DNA of 64,000 nucleotides from G965247265 sp965247265. Its GTDB lineage: Bacteria; Pseudomonadota; Gammaproteobacteria; UBA4575. The stretch spans positions 1,426,001-1,490,000 of the forward strand of contig OZ252002.1 in the NCBI GenBank assembly GCA_965247265.1, in the 5' to 3' direction. A program made the position numbers and the translations under genes. Shown here in pieces: positions 9,536 to 18,209 of the stretch. Numbering within the stretch: position 1 is the stretch's first letter; each line of letters starts with the position of its first letter. A model generated the notes under the pieces. The model had not been told where the DNA came from. It did not search any database and saw only the letters and a program-made list of their open reading frames with translations.

Positions 9536-10438
9536 ATGGAAAAGCCGTATATTCTTCATATGTTCACGCCTGCAAAAAATTTAAGTCCATTCGATGTAAA
9601 TATGGCATTAGATGCAGGTTGGGATAGTGCAGTGGGCTATACCAATGTCGAGAAAGATGAAGTGCAAGCATTGGTTCAAGATGCAATTTTCTCACGTGGT
9701 CCAACCAGAGTGAAACGTACGGGGGTATTTCTTGGCGGTCGCGATATGCATTTAGCAATGGATATGATGGAAATTTGTCAAGATTCTATGGTTCCTCCTT
9801 TTGAAGTTTCTTGTTTTGCAGATCCTAGTGGTGCATTCACAACCGCGGCTGGAATGATTGCATGTGTTGAGCAAGCTTTAAAAGATAAGTTTGATACTGA
9901 TTTACAAGGCAAATGCGTAATTGTAATGGGTGGAACAGGTCCAGTGGGTTCTACTGCTGCAGTACTTGCTGCAAAAGCGGGTGCAGATGTAAAAATAATG
10001 GGGCGCAAAAAAGACAAATCTCAACGGGTAGCTGCGCTTTGCAATAGTGAGTATGGTGCGGAACTCACTGGCATTCAGGGTGAAGCCAACGATATGATTG
10101 ATGGTGTTGTACAAATTGCTGATGTTGTATTAGCTGCTGCTGCTGCGGGTGTGCAGGTAATTTCTGAGCAGCATATTGATACATCAAGTGGTCTAAAAGT
10201 TGCAGCAGATGTAAACGCTGTACCACCGTCAGGAATTGCTGGATTAGATTTAATGGGTGATTGCGAGCCCATTAAAGGATCTAAAAGTGGTGCGGTAGGT
10301 ATCGGTGCATTGGCAATTGGAAATGTTAAATATCAAATACAGCATAGGCTTTTACAAGAAATACGCGAGGCTGATAAACCCATATATCTTCATTTTGAGC
10401 GTGCATTTGAGATAGCCAGGGAGATAGTACAAGGATAA
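9536..10438 (+). CDS. mtdB: NAD(P)-dependent methylene-tetrahydromethanopterin dehydrogenase
   Basis: 300 residues. The N-terminal HMFTPAKNLSPFDVNMALDAG stretch and the Rossmann motif VMGGTGPVGSTAAVLAAKAG (about residues 127-146) identify the MtdA/MtdB family. It oxidises methylene-H4MPT to methenyl-H4MPT, the step after Fae. MtdB rather than MtdA is preferred from the H4MPT context; sequence alone cannot settle the pyridine-nucleotide preference. The next gene overlaps its end: the Shine-Dalgarno AAGGA of that gene lies in the last codons. Confidence 0.92.
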   Translation: MEKPYILHMFTPAKNLSPFDVNMALDAGWDSAVGYTNVEKDEVQALVQDAIFSRGPTRVKRTGVFLGGRDMHLAMDMMEICQDSMVPPFEVSCFADPSGAFTTAAGMIACVEQALKDKFDTDLQGKCVIVMGGTGPVGSTAAVLAAKAGADVKIMGRKKDKSQRVAALCNSEYGAELTGIQGEANDMIDGVVQIADVVLAAAAAGVQVISEQHIDTSSGLKVAADVNAVPPSGIAGLDLMGDCEPIKGSKSGAVGIGALAIGNVKYQIQHRLLQEIREADKPIYLHFERAFEIAREIVQG

Positions 10439-10445
10439 GCAAATT
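10431..10445 (+). promoter_or_regulatory. Shine-Dalgarno AAGGA with ATT initiation codon for the ATP-grasp gene
   Basis: AAGGA at 10431-10435 is followed after 7 nt by ATT at 10443. The downstream frame is open from 10428, and no ATG, GTG or TTG occurs before 10536. The residues encoded from ATT (YLIVATSGRAIAQAINASG) look like the start of the family's N-terminal fold, so initiation at ATT is the best fit. ATT starts are rare; infC of E. coli is the known example. Confidence 0.6.
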
Positions 10446-11552
10446 TATCTAATTGTTGCGACATCAGGCCGGGCAATTGCTCAGGCAATAAATGCAAGTG
10501 GAAACACTGCGGCCGTCATAGACGGATTTGCTGATATGGATACATGTCAAACAGCTGAAATTTGCGCAAAAGTAAAACGTCGACATTCTAGTCTTGATAA
10601 TCATGAGGTTTTGAAAACAATTGATTCTTTCCAGGGGCAATTTAATTTTGATGGATTGTTATATGATGCTGCGTTAGAAACAAATCCAGACTTATTAGAT
10701 GACATACCGATTGAAAATGTTATAGGTAACACAAGCCAGACACTGCGAAACTGCAAAAACCCATCCGAATTTTTTACAATATTAGAAAAATTCAGCATAC
10801 CCTTTCCTGATGTATGTCTTGAGTCCCATCCGCAGAATTTGGAATCATGGCTGAAGAAAAATACACTGAGCACAGGCGGATTTGGTGTTAGTTATTTAGA
10901 GAAACAACACGCCTTTACTCAAGGAATTTATTTCCAGCGCAAATTAGATGGATTGAACTTTTCTTTAACGTTTATTGCAAATGGAGACGAAATTCAACCA
11001 ATTGGGTTTAATGCATTATGGTGTAAGGAGCTTGACAATTTAACGCCATATGCTTATGCAGGGGCAATTAATTCGGTTAATTTAACTGAACAACAAAAAG
11101 ATACTGCAATGCATTTCGCGCATACATTAACTCAAGCATATAATCTCATTGGAATTAATAGCATTGATTTTATATTAAGTAATGATTGCGTATCTGTAAT
11201 TGAGCTTAATCCGCGAATATCAGCGACGTTTGAGTTATATGAAACAAAGCAGGGGGATTTAATCAATGACCATATTAGTGTATGCACAACTAAAAGATTT
11301 ACCCCTAGGCAACGAGTAACTCTACTTCGAGCGCATGCTATTGTTTATGCTCCTAGAACTGTAACTGTTCCAATGGAGTTTAGTTGGCCGCTTTGGACAG
11401 CAGATCGTCCACATGCTAAAGAAGTCATATTTCAAAACCATCCCATATGTTCAATATTTGCTGGTGGTAAGAATGAAGCTCAGGTGAAGGCTATGATACG
11501 TGCACGAGAGACCATAATAATAAATAAGCTAATGCAAACAAATAGTAGTTAA
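10443..11552 (+). CDS. ATP-grasp family protein of the H4MPT island
   Basis: About 369 residues from the ATT at 10443. The first in-frame ATG (10536) would remove a conserved-looking first beta-alpha unit (ATSGRAIAQ, then VIDGFADMDT). The later part has ATP-grasp features: GFGVSYL glycine-rich loop, QRKLDGLNFS, and the metal-binding segment VIELNPRISATFELYE. ATP-grasp proteins form amide bonds using ATP. Such a gene lies between mtdB and mch in H4MPT clusters of methylotrophs, with no proven reaction known to me. It overlaps the regulatory end of mtdB and lies 22 bp before mch, so operon expression is very likely. Confidence 0.8.
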   Translation: MYLIVATSGRAIAQAINASGNTAAVIDGFADMDTCQTAEICAKVKRRHSSLDNHEVLKTIDSFQGQFNFDGLLYDAALETNPDLLDDIPIENVIGNTSQTLRNCKNPSEFFTILEKFSIPFPDVCLESHPQNLESWLKKNTLSTGGFGVSYLEKQHAFTQGIYFQRKLDGLNFSLTFIANGDEIQPIGFNALWCKELDNLTPYAYAGAINSVNLTEQQKDTAMHFAHTLTQAYNLIGINSIDFILSNDCVSVIELNPRISATFELYETKQGDLINDHISVCTTKRFTPRQRVTLLRAHAIVYAPRTVTVPMEFSWPLWTADRPHAKEVIFQNHPICSIFAGGKNEAQVKAMIRARETIIINKLMQTNSS

Positions 11553-11574
11553 TAGTTTTAGATAAGGAAAAAAG

Positions 11575-12525
11575 ATGTCAAAAATCAGTGTGAACGAATT
11601 GGCTAAGCCGTTAGTGCAAGTACTCACATCAAAAAGTGATGCCTTAAGAGTTAATGTTGGAAAATTTTCTAATGGCGCAACCTATATTGATGCAGGTGTA
11701 GATTGTGTAGGCGGTTTAGAGGCGGGCAGGATTATAGGAGAAGTATGCATGGGTGGATTAGGTTCAGTTACGCTGTACCATGGATCTGCAATTAGCGGCT
11801 GGCCGCTTTCGTTGCATGTGCATACATCTCATCCTGTATTGGCATGCTTAGCAAGCCAATATGCAGGATGGAGTTTATCGCATGAAAAATTTCATGCTTT
11901 GGGTTCAGGTCCTGGACGAGCGATGGCATTAAAAGAGCCTTTATTTGAAGAATTGAAATATCAAGATGAGTGCGACACTGCAACATTTGTTCTAGAAGTT
12001 GATCAGTTTCCACCCATCGAGCTAATCGACAAAATAGCTGAAACCTGTAAATTAGCGCCAACTGCACTTAATTTTATTTTCACACCAACGCGTTCACTTG
12101 CGGGCTGCGTTCAAGTGGTGGCACGTGTTTTAGAAGTAGCTATGCACAAAACGCATGAGCTTGGTTTTGCGCTTGACGATGTCATAGATGGTTCGGCAAG
12201 TGCACCACTATCTCCGCCAATTCCTGATTTTGTGAAAGCTATGGGGCGTACCAATGATGCAATTCTTTTTGCAGGCCGTGTTCAATTGTTTGTAAAAGGT
12301 GGTGATGAAGCTGCAGAAAAATTAGCCAATGAGCTGCCATCTAGCACGTCACGTGATTATGGCAAACCCTTTGCCCAGATATTTAAAGATTATGAGTATG
12401 ATTTTTTTAAGATAGATCCAATGCTTTTTAGTCCTGCATCTGTAATGGTCACGGCAGTAGATACTGGTAAAACGTTTCGTGGTGGTTATTTAGATCCAAA
12501 GCTATTAGAAGAGTCTTTTTCATAA
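11575..12525 (+). CDS. mch: Methenyl-tetrahydromethanopterin cyclohydrolase
   Basis: 316 residues with the family's N-terminal SVNELAKPLVQ, the GGLEAGRIIGEVCMGGLG loop, and the central SHEKFHALGSGPGRAMA segment. It hydrolyses methenyl-H4MPT to N5-formyl-H4MPT in the cytosol, the third step of the formaldehyde oxidation route. A clear AAGGAAAAAAG ribosome site precedes the ATG. The next gene begins 2 bp after its stop. Confidence 0.95.
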   Translation: MSKISVNELAKPLVQVLTSKSDALRVNVGKFSNGATYIDAGVDCVGGLEAGRIIGEVCMGGLGSVTLYHGSAISGWPLSLHVHTSHPVLACLASQYAGWSLSHEKFHALGSGPGRAMALKEPLFEELKYQDECDTATFVLEVDQFPPIELIDKIAETCKLAPTALNFIFTPTRSLAGCVQVVARVLEVAMHKTHELGFALDDVIDGSASAPLSPPIPDFVKAMGRTNDAILFAGRVQLFVKGGDEAAEKLANELPSSTSRDYGKPFAQIFKDYEYDFFKIDPMLFSPASVMVTAVDTGKTFRGGYLDPKLLEESFS

Positions 12526-12527
12526 AA

Positions 12528-13448
12528 ATGTCACAACACATAGCGATATTTACAGATGATCCAGGTTGGCACGGTGCAGAATTGCATCGTGCATTTAATA
12601 ATCAAGGGTATACATGCACAAATGTTTCGCTAACAGGTTGTCGAATCGAAATTGGCACTGCTAGACAAAGTCTATTCATACCTGGGTTTAACAATACACT
12701 GCCAGATGGTGTTTTTGTGCGTGGAGTCCCAGGTGGTACTTTAGAAGAAGTGGTATTTTATTTAGATATTCTACATGCGCTGCAAACACTTAATGTTCTT
12801 GTCTATAACGATGCACGTGCAATCGAACGCAGCGTAGATAAAGGAATGACAAGTTTTTTGCTAAACCATTCAAATATTTCAACTCCTCCAACATGTGTTG
12901 GAAATAATGCCCATCAAGCATACGCATTTATACGTGAGCAATTGAAGTTAGGTCATCAAGTCGTCGCTAAGCCGCTATTTGGTTCGCAGGGTAAAAATCT
13001 TCAGCTAATTACGAAACAAGATGATATCGCTGACTTCACGGTTTATAACAAAATCTATTATTTACAGCGTTTTATAGAAACTGGTGAAAATAGTTCTTAT
13101 GACTGGAGATTATTTGTAATTGGTGACCAAGTTATTGCTGCAATGAGACGAGAAGGTAGTGATTGGATCAGCAATATTGCTAATGGTGGCACATCACATC
13201 CCGCGGTGCTTGACGAAAAATTTATGTATTTATCTAAAAATGCAGTAAATGCTGTAGGAATGTTTTATGGCGGAGTAGATGTAATGCAGGACTTAGGCGG
13301 AAAGTTGTGGGTGACAGAAGTGAATAGCATTCCTGCATGGAAAGGATTACAAAGTGTAAATAATATTGTAGTTGCTGAGAAACTTGTTGAGAATTTCATA
13401 AGTTGCTTGCAATTGCGACCTGATACGGGTGTTGCAGGCCAATTTTAA
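12528..13448 (+). CDS. RimK-like ATP-grasp ligase, possible H4MPT glutamate ligase
   Basis: 306 residues. The ATP-grasp core shows VAKPLFGSQGKNLQLI, then QRFIETGENSSYDWRLFVIGDQVIAAMRRE and the metal-binding WVTEVNSIPAWKGLQ. This is the RimK/MptN class; MptN of methanogens adds alpha-linked glutamate to H4MPT, and methylotroph H4MPT clusters contain a RimK-like gene. Addition of glutamate or a related residue to the cofactor is inferred. It starts 2 bp after mch and ends directly before the antiporter gene. Confidence 0.82.
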   Translation: MSQHIAIFTDDPGWHGAELHRAFNNQGYTCTNVSLTGCRIEIGTARQSLFIPGFNNTLPDGVFVRGVPGGTLEEVVFYLDILHALQTLNVLVYNDARAIERSVDKGMTSFLLNHSNISTPPTCVGNNAHQAYAFIREQLKLGHQVVAKPLFGSQGKNLQLITKQDDIADFTVYNKIYYLQRFIETGENSSYDWRLFVIGDQVIAAMRREGSDWISNIANGGTSHPAVLDEKFMYLSKNAVNAVGMFYGGVDVMQDLGGKLWVTEVNSIPAWKGLQSVNNIVVAEKLVENFISCLQLRPDTGVAGQF

Positions 13449-14681
13449 ATGATGACAATATTTCAGATTTCTTCAATATTGCTCAGTTTTGCAGCGCTCT
13501 TTGCATATATTAATTATCGATTTATAAAGTTGCCAACAACGATTGGCATTATGTTGTTGAGTTTAGTTTTGTCACTCGTGCTTATCTTATTAGGCAATGT
13601 GGGGATTGAGTTGGAAGATTACGCGATTAAAATTGTAAGTACAATTGATTTTGATGAAGCTTTATTGCACGGCATGTTGAGTTTCTTGCTATTTGCCGGT
13701 GCTTTGCATGTAAATATTGACGATTTACGTGAACAAAAGTGGGCCATAGGTATTTTGGCAACCGTTGGTGTAATTTCTTCTACATTTATCGTTGGCACAG
13801 CTATATTTTATTTACTGCAGTGGTTGAAAATTTCGGCTGATTATGAGTATTGTTTAGTATTCGGTGCGCTTATCTCGCCTACTGATCCAATTGCTGTGTT
13901 AAGTATTTTAAAAGTTGCAGGTGTCCCAAAGGCGTTAAAAACCAAAATAACAGGCGAATCTCTTTTTAATGATGGAGTTGGTGTAGTTGTGTTTTTAGTG
14001 TTACTTGGAGTGGCGACCGGTAATGGTGAAGCTACTACTACTCATATTATCGGTTTGTTTTCGCTTGAATTCTTTGGTGGAGTACTTTTTGGTTTTGGGC
14101 TTGGGTATTTAGGATTCATAATGCTTAGCGGTGTAGACAATTATCAAGTCGAAGCGTTAATCACCTTGGCGCTTGTTTCTGGAGGCTATGCCTTAGCAGA
14201 GGTATTACACATTTCTGCCCCTATTGTTGTTGTTGTAGCGGGCTTATTTATAGGTAACAAAGGTCGAATGCACGCGATGTCTGAAAATACGCGCAAACGC
14301 CTTGATAACTTCTGGGAGTTAATTGATGAAGTTTTAAATGCAATTCTATTTTTATTGATTGGTGTAGAGATATTAATTCTTACATTAACGAAACAATTTA
14401 TGCTTGCTGGCATATTTGCAATACCAATTGTATTACTAGCTCGGTTAATTTGTGTCGGCGTGCCTATAGAGTTTTTGAAAAAATTTAGGCAATTCTCGCC
14501 CTATACGACAATGATATTAACCTGGGGAGGATTGCGTGGTGGAATTTCTGTAGCATTGGCTTTGTCTATTCCTGCTGTGCCTGCGCGTGAACCATTGCTT
14601 GTTATTACGTACTTTGTAGTTGTGTTTTCCATATTGGTTCAAGGTTTAACATTAAAGAAAGTCCTGGTACTGACTCAATAA
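13449..14681 (+). CDS. CPA1-family Na+/H+ antiporter (NhaP-like)
   Basis: 410 residues, nearly all hydrophobic, with about 12 predicted membrane helices. The family signatures GALISPTDPIAVLSIL and GESLFNDGVGVVVF contain the Asp residues of the cation site. TWGGLRGGISVALALS lies near the C-terminus. It exchanges sodium for protons across the inner membrane. Its ATG follows the ligase stop with no gap, and the CitG-like gene begins 5 bp after it, so it is embedded in the cofactor operon. Its role there is not obvious; control of pH or sodium during growth on C1 compounds is only a guess. Confidence 0.9.
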   Translation: MMTIFQISSILLSFAALFAYINYRFIKLPTTIGIMLLSLVLSLVLILLGNVGIELEDYAIKIVSTIDFDEALLHGMLSFLLFAGALHVNIDDLREQKWAIGILATVGVISSTFIVGTAIFYLLQWLKISADYEYCLVFGALISPTDPIAVLSILKVAGVPKALKTKITGESLFNDGVGVVVFLVLLGVATGNGEATTTHIIGLFSLEFFGGVLFGFGLGYLGFIMLSGVDNYQVEALITLALVSGGYALAEVLHISAPIVVVVAGLFIGNKGRMHAMSENTRKRLDNFWELIDEVLNAILFLLIGVEILILTLTKQFMLAGIFAIPIVLLARLICVGVPIEFLKKFRQFSPYTTMILTWGGLRGGISVALALSIPAVPAREPLLVITYFVVVFSILVQGLTLKKVLVLTQ

Positions 14682-14686
14682 GTTAC

Positions 14687-15523
14687 TTGCAAAATTCACT
14701 CATTAATATTTATAAGCATGCATGTATGTTGGATATGCAAGCTATTAAGCCAGGGAATGTCGGTTTTCATGCTGATGCACAGGATTTATGTGCAAATGAA
14801 TTTCTGCGTAGCGCAGATGTATCAGCTATGCCGCTTACTGATACCTCATCATTATTAGGTGAGAGAATATTCAATGCTATTCAGGCCACTCATCATGAGG
14901 TTGGAACCAATACCAATTTAGGTATGGTTTTACTGATTGCACCACTTGTACAAGCCTTTATTGAACGGTCAAAAGGCGAGGGTTTAACTCATTCTTTGGC
15001 AAAAGTACTTTCAAACACAACCATTGAAGATGCAAAGCTGGTCTATAAAGCAGTACGTCTTGCTCAGCCGGGAGGTATGGGCGTGAAAGATTTTCAAGAT
15101 GTATCTCAGGAACCAAGCGTAAGTCTCTTAAAAGCAATGGAAATTGCTGCATCTTGGGATCGTATTGCAGGTCAATATTCAAACAATTTTTGTGATGTAT
15201 TTGGATTCGGATGTGCGCGTTTCGAAGAATTTTATACAAAATGGCAAGATGAACGTTGGGCTACAACAGGTTTATTTTTGAGCTATTTAGCCAAATTTAC
15301 GGATAGTTTGATAGAACGTAAGCATGGTATGTTAAAAGCTAAGGAAATTAATGATATGATTTTGCCGCTTGAGAAGGAGCTTAGCAGTTCGGGCACACCG
15401 AGAAGATACGAATCGCAGTTATTAGAGATAGATGGCCATCTCAAGCGAAATCGAATCAACCCGGGGACCACAGCGGATCTTACAGTCGCGACTATTTTTG
15501 CAGTTGCAGTAATGCAGTTGTAA
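14687..15523 (+). CDS. Triphosphoribosyl-dephospho-CoA synthase (CitG/MdcB)-like protein of H4MPT clusters
   Basis: 278 residues starting at TTG. The family opening ACMLDMQAIKPGNVGFH needs residues before the first internal ATG, which supports the TTG start. Further signatures are GTNTNLGMVLLIAPL and QPGGMGVKD. CitG transfers a ribosyl-phosphate unit from ATP to dephospho-CoA. A CitG-like gene is regularly found in bacterial H4MPT clusters, but its reaction there is not established to my knowledge. A phosphoribosyl-type transfer would fit the cofactor's sugar side chain (inference). No lyase genes that would indicate citrate or malonate use are present. Confidence 0.82.
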   Translation: MQNSLINIYKHACMLDMQAIKPGNVGFHADAQDLCANEFLRSADVSAMPLTDTSSLLGERIFNAIQATHHEVGTNTNLGMVLLIAPLVQAFIERSKGEGLTHSLAKVLSNTTIEDAKLVYKAVRLAQPGGMGVKDFQDVSQEPSVSLLKAMEIAASWDRIAGQYSNNFCDVFGFGCARFEEFYTKWQDERWATTGLFLSYLAKFTDSLIERKHGMLKAKEINDMILPLEKELSSSGTPRRYESQLLEIDGHLKRNRINPGTTADLTVATIFAVAVMQL

Positions 15524-15575
15524 GTGGTGGCAGGGATGTTGTCTTTGCCTGCGGTATACCAAGGAAGAATTTAAG

Positions 15576-15590
15576 CAGACAGTTTGTCTG
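15576..15590. promoter_or_regulatory. Short palindrome upstream of fae
   Basis: CAGACA-GTT-TGTCTG forms a perfect 6-bp inverted repeat 42 bp before the fae start, in the gap between the CitG-like gene and fae. It is too short and T-poor for a terminator, and could be an operator or mRNA hairpin. No factor can be named. Confidence 0.3.
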
Positions 15591-15631
15591 TTGTTTGTCG
15601 ACAAATTAAAAATGAAAATAGGAGAATAATA

Positions 15632-16159
15632 ATGGCAATTATTAATAAAGTGATGACCGGGGAGTCGCTCGTTAATGATAACGATCCGTCCGGCACGATG
15701 GCAGAAATTGCGCACATCGACTTATTGATCGGACCGCGTGGCTCTGCAGTCGAAACTGCTTTTTGTAATGGCTTAGTTAATAACAAAGATGGCTTTTCAA
15801 CGCTACTGGCTGTAATTGCACCAAATCTTCCTTGTAAGCCAAACACAATGTTGTTTAACAAGGTAACCATTAAAGGAGCAGAGCAAGCAGTTCAAATGTT
15901 TGGGCCTGCTCAAATGGCAGTAGCTAAGGCAATTGCGGATAGTGTTGAAGATGGCACCATTCCAGCAGAAGAAGCGGATGATGTTTACGTATGTGTTGGT
16001 GTGTTCATTCACTGGGAAGCAAAGAGCAACGAAGCTATTTATGAAAACAACTACAAAGCAGTAAAAGAATCGCTAGAGCGCGCTATTAAAGGTGAGCCTA
16101 GCGCTGCAACTGTTGTTGCACAAAAAGATAGCGCGGAGCACCCATTTAAGGGTTTCTAA
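15632..16159 (+). CDS. fae: Formaldehyde-activating enzyme
   Basis: 175 residues from the ATG at 15632, preceded by AGGAG; this start matches the short family length of about 170. It condenses formaldehyde with H4MPT to methylene-H4MPT, in the cytosol. The EIAHIDLLIGPRGS segment contains the conserved His (residue 28). The stretches NLPCKPNTMLFNKVTIK and VCVGVFIHWEAK are typical. A separate ribosome site, an upstream palindrome and a strong terminator just behind it suggest that fae is also expressed on its own at high level, as in methylotrophs where it is abundant. Confidence 0.96.
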   Translation: MAIINKVMTGESLVNDNDPSGTMAEIAHIDLLIGPRGSAVETAFCNGLVNNKDGFSTLLAVIAPNLPCKPNTMLFNKVTIKGAEQAVQMFGPAQMAVAKAIADSVEDGTIPAEEADDVYVCVGVFIHWEAKSNEAIYENNYKAVKESLERAIKGEPSAATVVAQKDSAEHPFKGF

Positions 16160-16183
16160 GCATCTTTATAGTGTGAAGTATGT

Positions 16184-16211
16184 AATGCCCCGGCTGGTCC
16201 GGGGCATTTTT
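16184..16211 (+). terminator. Rho-independent terminator after fae
   Basis: Perfect stem TGCCCCGG / CCGGGGCA with a 5-nt loop (CTGGT), flanked by A/T pairs and followed by TTTTT. It starts 25 bp after the fae stop and is the strongest terminator in the window. Confidence 0.92.
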
Positions 16212-16280
16212 AATTTAGAGCATACATTTTATTAAATTAACAAAATGTTTAAAAGTATAATTGAGTGTTGAGCTTTAATT

Positions 16281-17501
16281 ATGTTATGCCATGAGTGTGA
16301 GAAAGAGGTTGGTAGGCGGCTCACCAATGAGCACCTCTTATCCTGTTGCGGATTAACACTTCAAGAGTATGCAATAAGGCATCATCTGCCTTTGGATTTG
16401 ATCTTGAATTTAGATCAAATTAATCAGACAGATGCAATTATTTCCTATCAAAAGCCCAACAAAACGCAAAATAACCTTGCGCAAGATATTCTTGCAGCTT
16501 TGCGTATGGCAGAGGCTATAGAAATTGAGGGTGAATTTACAATAATTACCTTGGGTGTGCGGAGATTAGAACAATTGCTTTGGTATTTGAAGGCACTGCA
16601 ACTAGTTGGGTTTCAATATAGACAAGAATATTTTTATGAAAATGCAAGTCACCGCGTCATTGCAAAAAATAGACTAAAAATCCCAACTTCATTTTTTCCA
16701 GCCATAGTTGTCAATTCTTCTCAGGATTCATTTCTGCAGCAGCTTGCAGTGTTGATTGCGCATATGGGTAAAATTCATACTGATTACTTATTTATAGATT
16801 TTCCTATTCAAAAAGATGCAGTAAGGGTAGAAGCAGAATTATCAAAAAATTATCAAATCTGTTTAAAGCCCCTTGCAGCATCAGAGCATTCTCATGGCCA
16901 ATTAATGAGATGTGAGACGCATGAAGATACAGATAGGCTATTAAATTTAATTTCGAAGTATCTTCAGGAAATTCCCAATGCACAAGAACGTTTTTTCGAA
17001 TCAAATGAAAAAGCAACTGTAGTTAAGGAGTTAGTATTCGATTCAGCCCATTACATAACAGATCATCCAGATAAATGTGTCAATTTACATGGTGGTCGTT
17101 ACGCAATGAATGTAAAGGTTTGTGATCGTATTGACCCGCTTACCGGATTTGTTGTCGATTATGGATATTTAAAGAGAATTGCAAAACAAAAAATTGTAGA
17201 TAAGCTGGATCATCATAACTTGAATTACACAACATCCGAATTAAGTTGGCGATCTAGCACCGAATTATTGAGCATATATATTTGGGAACAGCTTATTGAG
17301 TATCTTCCGGGCTTATCCGAGCTGCAAATTTACGAAACGAGCCAATCACATTGTTTATATAAAGGCCCGAGTTTACAGGAGTTACAAAAGCATGGCCGTA
17401 GCGCATTATTGAAATACTTTACATCAGAGAAAATTGGAAAGTCTCAGCTACGTAGTTTATTAAGTAGTGAGAACTTGTGCAGGCTTAAAGTTATTGGCTA
17501 A
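16281..17501 (+). CDS. Fusion protein: Cys-rich finger-like N-terminus, unknown middle domain, C-terminal 6-pyruvoyltetrahydropterin synthase-like domain
   Basis: 406 residues, against about 120-140 for ordinary PTPS/QueD. Residues 1-45 have C-x2-C and a later HLLSCCGLTLQEYAIRHHLP, which resembles MucR/Ros-type zinc fingers. Residues 60-245 match nothing I know. Residues 250-390 are PTPS-like: FDSAH (His 257), the catalytic-type Cys 266, LHGG (His 270), FVVDYGYLK, LDHHNLN (309-314) and QIYETSQ with the pterin-binding Glu. The family's HGH zinc motif reads HGG, so the second His is replaced by Gly 272. In an H4MPT island it may act in pterin side-chain processing (inference). It ends 11 bp inside the convergent HisA-like gene. 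Confidence 0.75.
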   Translation: MLCHECEKEVGRRLTNEHLLSCCGLTLQEYAIRHHLPLDLILNLDQINQTDAIISYQKPNKTQNNLAQDILAALRMAEAIEIEGEFTIITLGVRRLEQLLWYLKALQLVGFQYRQEYFYENASHRVIAKNRLKIPTSFFPAIVVNSSQDSFLQQLAVLIAHMGKIHTDYLFIDFPIQKDAVRVEAELSKNYQICLKPLAASEHSHGQLMRCETHEDTDRLLNLISKYLQEIPNAQERFFESNEKATVVKELVFDSAHYITDHPDKCVNLHGGRYAMNVKVCDRIDPLTGFVVDYGYLKRIAKQKIVDKLDHHNLNYTTSELSWRSSTELLSIYIWEQLIEYLPGLSELQIYETSQSHCLYKGPSLQELQKHGRSALLKYFTSEKIGKSQLRSLLSSENLCRLKVIG

Positions 17502-18198
17502 GTAGTGTAATTTCATCTTTAGTAATAGTTAAGTTATGCAATGATGTAGAAATTAATGCCCCGATCGCACCTAATGAATTTAAATATTGTAAATCTTTGA
17601 TACTTTTTATACCACCTCCATAAAATGCATTATGAGTTCGAAATAAGTTTAAGTTGGTTATTTGTTTAGGTACTTTTACTCCATTATTTGTTCCTACGCC
17701 ATCAAGATTTAATATTATTATTTCAGATGACCATTGATTTAAGTTTTGTAGCAAATCTTTTGTGCCCAATAATTCACCGAATTTGTAATCTATCGATAAT
17801 ATAAATTTATTTTTAGAGCGGTTTTTAATTAAAGAATCAAGAGTGTAAGGCGGTCTTACTGATTCTGTAGATAAAATTATACGTAGATTACTTAAACTTT
17901 CATTGTTTAAATAGTGTTTAATTAGTGGAATGCCAGTGTCCAGCCATATTTCAAGTTTTGGAAATAAATTGCAGATTGATTCTATGGTTTTTGAATTGTC
18001 GTCCAGCTGTTCAATTGCATTAAGATCTGCGATATAGATTCTTTTAAAAGAATAGAAATCTAAATAACAACTAATAACATCAATTGGATTTGAGGAAGAG
18101 CATAGTCTGGAACTAACAGGTTGATATTTTTCACGTTCACCTTTGACAGCATGAACGGCAATTCCATTACACAGGTCAAGTACAGGAATAATGTACAT
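17491..18198 (-). CDS. HisA/HisF-family protein of the H4MPT/methylofuran island
   Basis: 235 residues of the half-barrel type. It begins YIIPVLDLCNGIAVHAVKGER and has IYIADLNAIE, LDTGIPLIKHY, ILSIDYKFG, ILNLDGVGTNNG and FYGGGIKSI, which parallel the phosphate-binding strands of HisA. A histidine role is unlikely because no other his gene is present. Related HisA/HisF-like genes occur in methanogens and in methylotroph C1 clusters. The reaction is unknown to me; an isomerisation in cofactor synthesis is an inference. Its ATG lies only 11 bp from the divergent ATP-grasp start, and its 3' end overlaps the pterin gene by 11 bp. Confidence 0.78.
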   Translation of the reverse strand: MYIIPVLDLCNGIAVHAVKGEREKYQPVSSRLCSSSNPIDVISCYLDFYSFKRIYIADLNAIEQLDDNSKTIESICNLFPKLEIWLDTGIPLIKHYLNNESLSNLRIILSTESVRPPYTLDSLIKNRSKNKFILSIDYKFGELLGTKDLLQNLNQWSSEIIILNLDGVGTNNGVKVPKQITNLNLFRTHNAFYGGGIKSIKDLQYLNSLGAIGALISTSLHNLTITKDEITLLSQ

Positions 18199-18209
18199 AT
18201 TAAATAACT

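Noticed and set aside
17491..18198. HisA-like gene as a histidine biosynthesis enzyme
   Set aside because: No other his genes are present, and the neighbours are all H4MPT/methylofuran genes.
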